In this document: positions 31,798 to 41,541 of the stretch, one piece after another
How positions within the stretch are numbered: the first letter of the stretch is position 1
How the letters are laid out: each line of letters begins with the position of its first letter
DNA from: Wallemia ichthyophaga EXF-994
Taxonomy: Eukaryota > Basidiomycota > Wallemiomycetes > Wallemiales > Wallemiaceae
Direction of reading: 5' to 3'
Assembly: GCF_000400465.1 (NCBI RefSeq)
Contig: NW_008806298.1
Coordinates: forward strand, 1 to 64,000
Length of the DNA stretch: 64,000 nucleotides
Notes under the pieces: generated by a model
The model's input: the letters and a program-made list of their open reading frames with translations, nothing else
What the model was told of the DNA's origin: nothing
The model's database searches: none
Position numbers and translations under genes: made by a program

Positions 31798-33918
31798 CTA
31801 CTGATTACCACCAGCACCAGCCGCTTCTTTCTCCTTCTCCTCCCTCATCTCAGTTTCTTGGTCTGGCGTAGCCGGGATATCAAATCTGTCTCTGACCTTC
31901 TCGAACTCTTTAAGCATCTTTCTGCGTGCACCCACAGCTGCTACACCCTTTGCTTCCAAATCTGCTCCACACATATTCACCATTTCCTTCCAGTTCGACT
32001 CCTGGAAATTTGGAGTATACTTGTGTAATCTAAGCACTCTGAGCCAAGTAGCGACGTCATTGAGCACCCTCTCATCTACCTCCTCCTCGCTACTTATGGT
32101 ATTGTTACGCTGTCTTGATTGGGTTGATATAGACCTTTTGTTGGTGGCTGTTTGGTTAGGTGGTATACCCAGCGATTGTTGATTGAATGACTGCTTGTAT
32201 GGAGATGGCATTCTGCTCGCATTGTTCCCACCAAAAATTCCCAATCCTGGTCCCGCTCTTACGCTCTGTTGTTGCTGTTGAAGTCTACCGAGAGCGAGTT
32301 GCTGTTGCTGCAACAATTGCTGCTGTTGATGCAAGCTTTGCAACTGCATTGTTAGCAGTGGGTTGGAAGGGTTAGGCGACGTTGGCGCGCTAGTTTGTCC
32401 AGGTGATGACAAATTGTTTATTAATTGCTGCTGCTGTGCTAGCAATTGTTGTAAATTCTGATTGTTATTCACAGACGTCCCGCCTGGTGTCAATAAACCA
32501 TTGTTCAGTGCACCATTAGTGTAGTCATCTTGATTTTGCGCTGCATTGATATCATCATAATTAACTGATTGCCTAGATTGACGACGGAATTTCCTCGCAT
32601 CATCTAAACGTATGGCTGAGTTATTCGTGTTACTGTTGTTACTGTTGCTACTGTTATTGGTTACGCTCGCGTACCAATTTTGTAAATCTGCATCAAATTG
32701 ATTTTGGTTTCCATTTCCACTCCCACCCATTGGGAAGTTGCTAATCGATGGTGTGTTGACCATTGAGGACCAGTTGGCAGATTGTTGCAATGGTGATGAC
32801 ATATTAGCATTAGCTTGTGCTATTGCAATTGCTTGATCGTCTGCAAAGTCCTGCACTGAATCAGACCTAACAAATGATCCAGAATCGGATGATTTTGGTC
32901 TGACATCTGACGCAGCTGATGGCGTTGGTGAGCGTCTCTCTTGCACTTGCTCAAGCCCAGAACCTCTTTGCCAACTTGGTGATCTAAGATTATCAGTCGA
33001 TGATCCAGCACCGATAGTTCCAGGTCCAGGTAAATGTCCTGGAGCTGACGTTCTCTTGGAGTTGAATCTTTGCCTGTGTGCATTTAAAGCGTCGTCCGGC
33101 GATAAATGATGTTCACCAGCAGCCAGTGACTGACGATTAATTGCAGCCGCTGTCATATTTGGTGAATTTTTTGCTGATATACCTGATACAGCTGCCAAAT
33201 TTGGTGACTTGAATGACATTCTAGACATATCAGCTTCAAGTTGACCGTCAAGGTTTGCTCCAACGGAAGGACTGAAAAGTGCTTGTGAGACAGGATCAGA
33301 ACGGCTCATTTGTTGGAGCACGGTGATGAAGAATCTGATCTGCATCTGGAAATATGTGAGAATTGAGAAAGGCTGATGCTTATAAATACCCAAACGCACC
33401 TGAGAAGAATGCTGTAAAAGCGAGTAGAGAGCTGCGGTTCTTTCAGCCTCGCTGAGAACTCTGAACCACTGCTCAATAGCAACGAGCTCCTCTTTAAAGT
33501 TCTGGTCGAGGGAAGCAGCCGCCATTTCCTCGAGAGTTTCTTCATAGCTGCCTAGATTCTCGAACCACTGATCAAGAGCATCTGGGCTGGTCATGCCTAA
33601 ACCGGCCGAACCAGGAGGCAGCTGGGCGGAATTAAGAAGCTGTGATTGGGCTTGAGTCCAGCCACTACCGCCGCCGTGTGCCATCTCAGAGGCTGGTCTC
33701 TGTACACGTGGACTGGCAGGGGATTTAGAAGCACCAAAAGTCTGTCTGGCTGGATTATTTCTAGCATATTGAGCAGCCGATGATCTCTGATATGCAGCAG
33801 CGTTCACCGTCGTTGGGCTCGGAGAACGCGAGTGTGATCCATGTACATTTGGGGGATTTAAGCTTGAATTTGGGGGTGAGGAAGGTAAAGAGAACCTGTT
33901 CTGTGATGTACCAGACAT
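31798..33918 (-). CDS. VTS1: SAM-domain RNA-binding regulator Vts1 (Smaug-like)
   Basis: Two exons (33400-33918 and 31798-33345) around a 54-nt in-frame intron, 688 aa. Removing the intron gives SSQMQIRFFITVLQQM, the conserved Vts1 N-terminal helical segment (about 90-200). The middle is Gln/Asn/Ser-rich and disordered with poly-Gln runs. The C-terminal SAM domain (about 600-665) reads VATWLRVLRLHKYTPNF...WKEMVNM...ARRKMLKEFEKV. In relatives it binds hairpins with CNGG loops and recruits Ccr4-Not to repress or degrade mRNA. It shares the decay theme with LSM1 in this window. Confidence 0.93.
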   Translation of the reverse strand: MSGTSQNRFSLPSSPPNSSLNPPNVHGSHSRSPSPTTVNAAAYQRSSAAQYARNNPARQTFGASKSPASPRVQRPASEMAHGGGSGWTQAQSQLLNSAQLPPGSAGLGMTSPDALDQWFENLGSYEETLEEMAAASLDQNFKEELVAIEQWFRVLSEAERTAALYSLLQHSSQVRLGIYKHQPFSILTYFQMQIRFFITVLQQMSRSDPVSQALFSPSVGANLDGQLEADMSRMSFKSPNLAAVSGISAKNSPNMTAAAINRQSLAAGEHHLSPDDALNAHRQRFNSKRTSAPGHLPGPGTIGAGSSTDNLRSPSWQRGSGLEQVQERRSPTPSAASDVRPKSSDSGSFVRSDSVQDFADDQAIAIAQANANMSSPLQQSANWSSMVNTPSISNFPMGGSGNGNQNQFDADLQNWYASVTNNSSNSNNSNTNNSAIRLDDARKFRRQSRQSVNYDDINAAQNQDDYTNGALNNGLLTPGGTSVNNNQNLQQLLAQQQQLINNLSSPGQTSAPTSPNPSNPLLTMQLQSLHQQQQLLQQQQLALGRLQQQQQSVRAGPGLGIFGGNNASRMPSPYKQSFNQQSLGIPPNQTATNKRSISTQSRQRNNTISSEEEVDERVLNDVATWLRVLRLHKYTPNFQESNWKEMVNMCGADLEAKGVAAVGARRKMLKEFEKVRDRFDIPATPDQETEMREEKEKEAAGAGGNQ

Positions 33919-34015
33919 TTTATTCAGTTGGTATATTTAAACGTTCAACGCAGCTGTGAAGGAGCGATTGGGCCACTGCAGTCGTGAATTCGGACATATT
34001 TCAATTTTCAAAATT

Positions 34016-35435
34016 TTAGACTTGTACAAATGCTCTATATACTTCTAGTGATGAACTTGAGCTTGATTTGATTTTTATCCCCGCGCCTGCTCCTACAAAC
34101 AACACGTCTCCTGTTTTCATTGTCTCGCTTTGACCTTGGTTTTCGACGAGGCCAGTTCCGTCAACGACCGCAAGGATGCTAGGTCCGTTTAGCGCATCGT
34201 GTTTTGTAGACTCGCCTCGAGAAAGTTGCACTCTAGCCACGCTGAACTCCTCAATCGGTGGGTCGTACACGATCGTGTGCGCCGCCCCTTTAAGGGAAGT
34301 CGTTTTCATTAACTGCGCATCGGCAGGAGCGGTCTCGTATGTCAGCATATCGACGAGCGTATTTACATCTCGCAGTTTTGGCGTTAGTCCCGCTCTAACT
34401 ACGTTGTTCGATGTCGCCATACACTCCATGATATCACCCGCGATATACGCGTGAGGGTCGTCTGCTTTGAGGAAGACGCTCTCGCCCGGCTTGAGTTGGA
34501 CTACGTTGAGAAGGAAGGTGCAGAATATTCCAATGTCTCCGGGGAATTGATCGTTCAGAGTGAGGACGAGTTGACGGACAGCATAGATGGAGTCACCGGC
34601 AATGTCTTCGTGTGTCTGGCTGGTGTATCTTGAGACAATGGCTTTGGTGAGCTCAGCGATCTTGTCTTGTGGTGCCGACATTACACCGCTAAAGACCCTT
34701 TTGAGAGCATCCTTTATTTCTTTGTCTAATGAGGCTGTTTTGAGATCCTGAACGTCTTTCTCTTCAACGAATGCTCTAAACTCCTTGACGCTATCGAGAA
34801 AGTGCACAATCTGCTCCTTTGGTCTGAATCCACAAAATCCTTTGAATTCAGTGAGTGCTATAGCCATTTCTGGCTATGGGAAGTGTGTTAGAGTGGGATA
34901 TGCGCAGACCGAGGACAAAGTACCTTATGATTTGAGTCTGAATTGACATAATCAGTGAAATACTACATCTTTTACGCTCCACCAACCTTTGTAGACATCC
35001 GGGCGATCTTTGTGCAGCTGCTCTGCAAGTCTTTTGTTCGGATGAGCCTGTACGCTCAACGCTTTCTCGATAGCGAGCACTTTAAACAGAAATGGCAGCC
35101 CGCCATCGCATGTTGTCTCTTTGAAAGCCTGCTTCACTTGATCTCCAACGAGTTGCGGGTTGCGCTGGAGATAGTGCGATAGCTTGCTTGATGGATCGTT
35201 GGCAAGATAGGCAGGCGCCTGCTCATGCGTACCCATCCACAGCTAAACCCGATCAGCATCACTTGCTCTCCCTCTCGTGAACCTACGAACCCACTTCAGC
35301 GTATGGCTTATCTTCTACCTGAAAACCCGGTATTGAGACCTCAGCGAAAGCTGCAGCTTTTGACAACTTGCCAACTTTGCCCCAATCGTAGGATTGAATG
35401 CCTGGAATAATTTTAAACACACTGCTGCTGTTCAT
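34016..35435 (-). CDS. PMI40: Mannose-6-phosphate isomerase
   Basis: Four exons: 35295-35435, 34987-35242, 34924-34937 (14 nt) and 34016-34873, 422 aa. The 14-nt micro-exon, flanked by 49- and 50-nt introns, supplies part of the conserved VYKDSNHKPEMAIALTEF segment. Zinc and active-site blocks are SYDWGKVG, AELWMGTH, VQAHPNK, ADDPHAYIAGDIMECMA and SDNVVRAGL-like NNVVRAGLTPK. The enzyme interconverts fructose-6-P and mannose-6-P, feeding GDP-mannose for wall and glycosylation. Start ATG 35435 is the first in-frame ATG after an upstream TTG. The 5' flank has a tract of TGTCAT repeats (about 35465-35500). Confidence 0.95.
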
Positions 35436-35667
35436 CGTCGTCGTACGGATAAGAAGCCGGTGAGCCGATGACGATGACAATTACAATGACAATGACGATG
35501 GCATGACGCACCCATAGTATTATAATTATTAGATGCATTCATTTCAAGTAGTTATAGTAATTGAGACTGAGAATATAAAGAGTGCGTCGGAGAGTTCTAC
35601 ATGTGTTTGGTCAGATGAGAGAAAGAGAGGTGTATTTGGAGTTGAGCGTTGAGTGGAACGCGTGTGC

Positions 35668-37567
35668 TTAGTGCTTCGATTTCTGCTCTTTCTTTTCATC
35701 TCCATTTTCATGCTTTATTGTCAACTTGTTTTGCAACTCAGTCTCGACTTCCTCTTGAACAAAGTCTATGGTATTCCACCTAGATGCTCTCTCCACAGCT
35801 CTGTTCCACAATCTGTAGACTCTTTGTCGTAATTTCGCATCGTCGTGTGGTGCAAAGAAGACGTTACCGGCAGTATTCACCAGATCTAATGTCTCAGGTT
35901 TGGTCACGTCCCAGCCCCACAACTTCAATGCTGATCCTGCCATAATAGCAGATCCTAATGCTGTAGACTCTCTCATCGTTGGTCGCTCGACTTCGACACC
36001 CAAGATATCCGATTGTATTTGCATCGCCAAGTCTGAATTGGTCATACCACCATCAACTCTAAGGATGTGGATGTTAACGCCTGAGTCAGCGTTCATGGCC
36101 TCGAGGATAGCTCTAGTTTGGAAGCAAGCTGCTTCTAGTGTAGCTCTAGCGACGTGAGCCTTTGTGGTATAACCTGTCATACCTAAAGGGACAATTTAGA
36201 ATAACTGATTTGAAGAAATAAATTATAACCAACCTATCAAGGTACCAGTAGCAGCACTGTCCCAGTATGGTGCGAACAGACCACCAAATGCAGTAACAAA
36301 GTAAACACCACCAGTGTCGTGCACTTGCGCAGCGAGTTCACCAATCTCGGAAGCACTGTCGATAAGCTCCATATTATCACGTAGCCAAGTAATGGCAGCA
36401 CCAGCGACAGATACTGAACCTTCTAATGCAAAATGAGTTGGGTAATCGGGTCCAGCTTTGTAAGCGACAGTACTGATCAAGCCGTTTTTGCTATATTTGA
36501 CTTCTTCACCAGTGTTAAAAAGCAAGAAAGCACCGGTACCGTACGTATTTTTAGCTTCACCTGCTCTGATGCATTTCTGACCGACAAGGGCAGCCTGTTG
36601 ATCACCAAGCATACCAGATATAGGAACACCGATGAAAGGACCGTGGTCAATGTTACCGTAGACTTCAGAAGAGGATTTGATTTGGGGAAGGATGGACGCT
36701 TTGAGTCCAAAGAAATCCAAAAGGGATTGGTCCCAGTCACAAGTCTGTAAGTTGAAAAGGAGAGTTCTTGAAGCGTTACTAATGTCGATGTAGTGGAAAC
36801 CTTTACCAGGACCACCAGTGAGGTTGTAAAGGTACCAACTATCAATAGTACCGAAGCAAAGACGGTCTTCTTCCATGGCGATTCTGACGTCATCGACGTG
36901 TTCAACGAGCCACTTCAACTTTAAACCGGAAAAGTAGGTAGTGAGGGGCATACCAGTTTTATCTTTTAAGATATCAGGGCCCTCGTCACCTGACAGCTCT
37001 TTAATCATGGTGTTTGTACGTGAATCATCCCAAACGATGGCGTTGTAGAGGGGCTGACCGGTATGGCGATCCCAGACGAGGGTAGTCTCACGCTGGTTAG
37101 TGATACCGAAAGCCTTCACAGCATCGAACGTGATTCCCGCGGCTTCCATTTTGTCTGCAATACAATCCATGACGATATAGACGGATTCGAGGAGGTCGAG
37201 TGGATCTTGTTCGTGCCAGCTGGAAAAGGGGTGAGCGGGGATGAAAGGAAGGCGGCCAACTAACCCAGGATAAGGATAATGCTGTGGATACTCAACTTGG
37301 TGCATTAGCGTTGGCGTGCCTTCAATAGGGTAAGCGGGTGATAGACTGTATACGCAGCAACCCACCAAACTTATCGAATAAGATGCAACGAGTGGAGCTG
37401 TGGGGACATTAGGCCTAGTTGATACACCACGCCAATCAACTCACGTTGTACCTGTGGAATACGTTAGATTGATAAATACATGTTGAGTTGAGAAACTCAC
37501 CCGTATCAATCGCAGCAACAAACTCAGTCATTCCGTCGGAGTTTAAGTTTGTCTGTTCTTGAGACAT
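35668..37567 (-). CDS. GUT1: Glycerol kinase
   Basis: Six exons: 37501-37567, 37445-37451 (7 nt), 37366-37397, 37265-37319, 36234-37219 and 35668-36182, 553 aa. The 7-nt exon GTACAAC sits between introns of 49 and 47 nt. It encodes part of the FGGY phosphate loop AIDTGTTSTR; both flanking splice sites are GTGAGT...CACAG. Further motifs are VEYPQHYPYPGWHEQDP, GITNQRETTLVWDRHTGQPLYNAIVWDDSRT, SWYLYNLTGG, GDQQAALVGQ, NTYGTGAFLLFNTG, and the FGGY signature region with TTKAHVARATLEA and DGGMTNSDLAMQIQSD. It phosphorylates glycerol to glycerol-3-phosphate and is needed for growth on glycerol. Confidence 0.95.
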
Positions 37568-37954
37568 AAATTTAGTTTTATCAATCCTCGTTGGTGGTTG
37601 AGGAGTGCGTGGGTGAGCCTTGGGTAGCCAGCTATGATGTAGCCAATTGAAAAAATTGGATTTATTCGATTATTCCGTATGTGGCCTCTTCATTGCCTTT
37701 ATATTCCCGTAATTCCTACGTCTCGTCTGTATCCCTGCATTCGTCATTCCATACGCCGATCTGCAACCATTCCCGGGAAAAAGCACGCGGCAGGTCACCC
37801 GTATGCATACAATTAATAGGTTGTCCCATTAACCCTTTTTAGGGCTTTTTTCCTACTCTCTGAGGTGCCCCACATGGCACGTTACCCAATCAATGCTGTA
37901 GCCCAGTGTCATGTTTTTATTGTTTTATCCATTGAGAATTACATTTAAAACCAA
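37568..37954. other. Intergenic: GUT1 promoter and TIF34 3' flank
   Basis: About 390 bp with no ORF of note. A perfect 15-bp palindromic arm (CAATT...AATTG, about 37640-37665) is present, without clear function. Confidence 0.4.
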
Positions 37955-39153
37955 CTAATCCAACACCGGCTCCAATTCTCCATAAACCTTAGTTCTAAAG
38001 TACGAATCATCAAACCAATGCACACGCACGTATCCATCCTCTCCTCCACTCGCAAACGCCTTTCCTTGTGGATGTACTGCGATCGTATTGATTGGTCCGA
38101 AATGTCCCTTCACTCTGCCCACTTCCTCCGCAAACACCTTGTGCCAGAATCTGCACTCAAAGTTTCCTGAACGGCCAGATGTTGTAACATTCATCGCTTC
38201 CTGTCCACCACCGAGGATAATATAGTGACTGCCTGGGGCTATAGATGCTGAGTTGAGAGGTGAGTCGGTGCTAAATGTTTTGATGACGTCCAAAGTCTTT
38301 GTGTCAAAGAGCTGTCAGTGTGTTAGATTGAGCACTTTACTTAAAATACCCTTATCTCACCCTCGAAATCTTGTCTTTACTCGATGTAATGAAATAGCTC
38401 TGATCTGGCGAGAGTTGCAAATCCATTATGCTGTCTTGATGTGCCTCTTCATTCTCGCCAATCTGCTTCTTCTCTTCATAGTTAAACTTGGCAATCTTAC
38501 CGCTTTCATGCGCTGTGACTATCTCGTTTGGAATAGCTGTGAATGCTGCAACGGTTACTTTGCTTCCTGCAGGCTCGAAAAAGTGCTTGGGCTCAGCCGC
38601 TTGCTGTGTTGGTTGTTCTTTGTTTATCTCAATAATACGAAGAGCTCCCTTGTACCCCATACGCTCCTCCGTGACAGCCAATATCTTGCTGTCATCGTTA
38701 GACCACTGCACGCGCTTGATAGCTGTTGGGAATTCCCAAGTGTACAGACATGCGCCTGTCTTCACAGACCAAAGTTTTAACGCATTATCCGCTGAACCAG
38801 ACACCAAGAATTCTGATTTCTTATCAACGGAGACTGTCCATACAGTACCCTTGTGGCCTTCGTAAGTGCCAAGTCTAGTGTGCGTGTAAGTTGGGAGGCG
38901 TCTTCTCGATAGTGTGTCGCATACCTCTCACCGTTATGCGAGTACCAGACGTTTATTCTGTGATCTTTGGATACGGAGAATATAAGATCACCGTCTTTGT
39001 TGTCTGGTGGTCGTTAGGCGTGCCCAGGTGTGTTTGAGTGCACTCACAGATAATCTGCGTCAAAGAACGCTCGTGTCCTGAGAGAAATTAGCCTGAGTGG
39101 ACAACAAACGGTGCTCTAGTACCTTGGAGTAATATTGGGCGCTGTAAATCCAT
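37955..39153 (-). CDS. TIF34: Translation initiation factor eIF3 subunit i
   Basis: Five exons: 39123-39153, 39048-39077 (30 nt), 38925-39003, 38361-38874 and 37955-38311, 336 aa, introns 44-50 nt. The N-terminus [34 protein letters not shown] is recovered only after splicing. It matches eIF3i, including [32 protein letters not shown]40 repeats continue through [11 protein letters not shown] and [13 protein letters not shown] to [33 protein letters not shown]. The protein is a seven-bladed propeller that holds eIF3b/g in the 43S complex. Confidence 0.95.
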
Positions 39154-39517
39154 CAGCTGCGTTCTTCTCGCTCATTTCCCACTTACCATCCTCAAAGTAC
39201 AAGTTGAGCGGGTAAAAATACCATTCCGACTTGTACGCTGAACTTTTATTTGAATAAATTTGCAAATATGCTTGGGTTTATACGTGGTAGCAATTTCAAC
39301 GATATTTGGGTTTTACGCCTGCCGCCTGGCTTGGTGGTGTTGTGCATGTTGAGCTGCGAGTAAGAAAGCAGCAGCGAGATGTTACAGATCTTGAGACTCA
39401 GTACACGTGACACGGCACTATTCAATTTCGATGATATCGGCCATCTTCCCATCCGCCGCCATCACTCCAACACAACTCGTACCTTCACAACACTCTACAA
39501 CTTGAAATATATCCGTT
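39154..39517. other. Divergent intergenic region TIF34 / Dabb gene
   Basis: About 360 bp, mostly non-coding. A minus-strand ATG at 39444 begins MADIIEIE then a stop, unless spliced; I could not support a gene. Confidence 0.4.
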
Positions 39518-39881
39518 ATGGGCATCACTCACATCGTTGGTTTTAAATACAAGGATTTCGTTTCGGCCCCGCTGCGCAAGGAGATAGCCCACAGGTTGCT
39601 CGCTATGAGCGATACATCTGGCGTTATTCAGTCGGTCAAAGGCGGGCGCATTGTGGACTTAGAATTACTGGCCAAGGGCTTCCACCACGCTTTTGTACTC
39701 AAGTTCAATCGCTGGGAAGACCTACAGTTCTGTGGGTAGCCTTAGCATGACAAAATACAATCCTCCACTCACAAACATCACAGACCAACAGTTTGATCAA
39801 TCTCACAATGATTTCAAAGCCCTCGTCGAAGATCTTACAGTCGACGTGCAAGTCTGGGACTTTGAGGACTTTGAATTCTAA
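39518..39881 (+). CDS. Stress-responsive A/B-barrel (Dabb) domain protein
   Basis: Two exons (39518-39731 and 39784-39881) with a 52-nt GTGGGT intron, 103 aa. Single Dabb domain: MGITHIVGFKYKD at the start, GGRIVDLELLAKGFHHAFVLKF in the middle, and SHNDFKALVEDLTVDVQVWDF at the end, the alternating beta-alpha pattern of this ferredoxin-like dimeric fold. The family includes plant stress proteins and polyketide cyclases such as olivetolic acid cyclase; most small fungal members are uncharacterised. The central His of FHHAF is the usual landmark. The substrate is unknown. Confidence 0.85.
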
Positions 39882-39932
39882 ACCTAGTCAGAGAATGAGA
39901 ATTACCCTAAATAAATCAATACAAAGCTATTA

Positions 39933-41192
39933 TTACGTTGGTCTAATGTCAGAATTACGCACTGGTTCAAAGTACGGGTGAGCCATCGCTTCTTGTGCAG
40001 TCAATCTCTCCTGGTGGTCGTATCTCAGCAGGTGGTCGAGGAAATCGATTGCTTCAGCCGAAACCCATTGCTGGTTCTCTGAGTTAATAAACTTATTCCA
40101 TGGCTTACGAGCGTATCTGCCGAGGATCCCATCGTAGTGGCTGTCGAGCTCGATGTTGTACTTGTCGAGGTACGAGTAGAGTTCGTCTGTACCCAACACC
40201 TTTGCGATCTTAACCAGCTGATCGTAGTTGTCGTGTCCATGGAAGAAAGGCTCCTTCCTGAATATCATGGACGCGAACATACAACCCAAAGACCACATGT
40301 CCAATGAGTAGTCGTACTCTTGGAAGTCAACCAACAGCTCTGGCCCCTTGAAGTATCTCGATGCGACTCTGACGTTGTACTCTGTGCCTGGATGGTAAAA
40401 CTCAGCCAAGCCCCAATCGATCAGCCTAAGCCTTCTCTTGTGGTGATCTATCATGACGTTGTGAGGCTTAACATCCCTGTGCATGATACCCTTTGAGTGA
40501 CAGAAATCGAGTGCCTGTTGAGAGGTGGGTGAGGTTAGTGAGAAGAAGCCTAAACCAACCAAAGCCCACCTTGAGCAATTCGTTGATGTAGAATCTTATA
40601 TCGAAATCTGTCAGCTTTGGGTAGAGCAGCTTGAAGTCGGTGTTGTTGATGTACTCGGATATAACTGGGGATTCTGGTTAGCTGGGTGCTTTGAGACACG
40701 CCAAACGGAAAACCCGGAAAACCCACTAGAAGGAGTCTTTGACTGTGAAAGCTGTTAGCGGCAACAACCCAAACAACGTATTCCACCCACGTTTGGATCC
40801 CTAACAACATCCAGCAAAGCGATTACATTCGGACCGCCAGCCAAATTTTGCAATATCTTGATTTCTCTCTTGATCTTCTTCTTCTTTACGGGCTTGAGGA
40901 CCTTAATAACGCACTTTTCGTCGTTGTTGATGTTTATGCCCTCAAATACCTCCGAGTACTTTCCACGGCCGACTAGAGGGGTGTGAGGGGTGTATTAGGC
41001 TGGCTACGACGACGCACCTCTTCTCACAATCTCATACGATATCTGCTCCCCCCAGGACACAGTCAAATTGTCTAGTCACTTGGTCAGCGAATCGTGCAGC
41101 AGACGTTGAAATCGAGACAAACCATAATCCCACCAAGAGCGGCTGTGCTTCTCGTTGGCATCAGCGTATACGCGACTAATGCTTGGTGGCAT
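39933..41192 (-). CDS. CKA1: Casein kinase 2 catalytic subunit alpha
   Basis: Six exons: 41123-41192, 41018-41071, 40791-40972, 40727-40742 (16 nt), 40570-40664 and 39933-40514, 332 aa, the normal CK2 alpha size. Joins recover [42 protein letters not shown], the basic [11 protein letters not shown] cluster unique to CK2, [42 protein letters not shown] and GRYARKPW. The DWG motif replacing DFG is diagnostic. The 16-nt exon encodes SKTPS plus one base, between introns of 48 and 62 nt. It is a constitutive Ser/Thr kinase with acidic-site preference. Confidence 0.96.
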
Positions 41193-41541
41193 CCTCGAGT
41201 CTTGATCGCTGAGATGTAAGATGGTATGCAGATGCTCAGAAATTCATCGATATAATATTATTTAGGATGTGATATTGTAGGCGCGGACAGTGATATGGAT
41301 TTCCTTCTGTTTATCTATTAATTTCCAAGCTCTCGTCTCTCTCTGTGTATTCTGGATCGTGTCGGTGTCATCGAGATGGCCAGCGAGTGAATCCTAGGCG
41401 AGGAGATGTACGACTAAGCCCACGGAATCTCCTCACTCCCATAACCACCACTGTGTATGTCCTGATACAATAAACCCCAAATCTCGTGATCGCCTCTATC
41501 ACCACAACAATCACCGATAGCGCGCTCAACTCAATCAATCC
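41193..41541. other. Divergent intergenic region CKA1 / chromodomain gene
   Basis: About 350 bp with no ORF. It contains the start regions of both genes. Confidence 0.45.

Noticed and set aside
39250-39450. Micro-protein gene MADIIEIE... on the minus strand
   Set aside because: Needs an unusual intron and yields only about 27 residues with no recognisable family.
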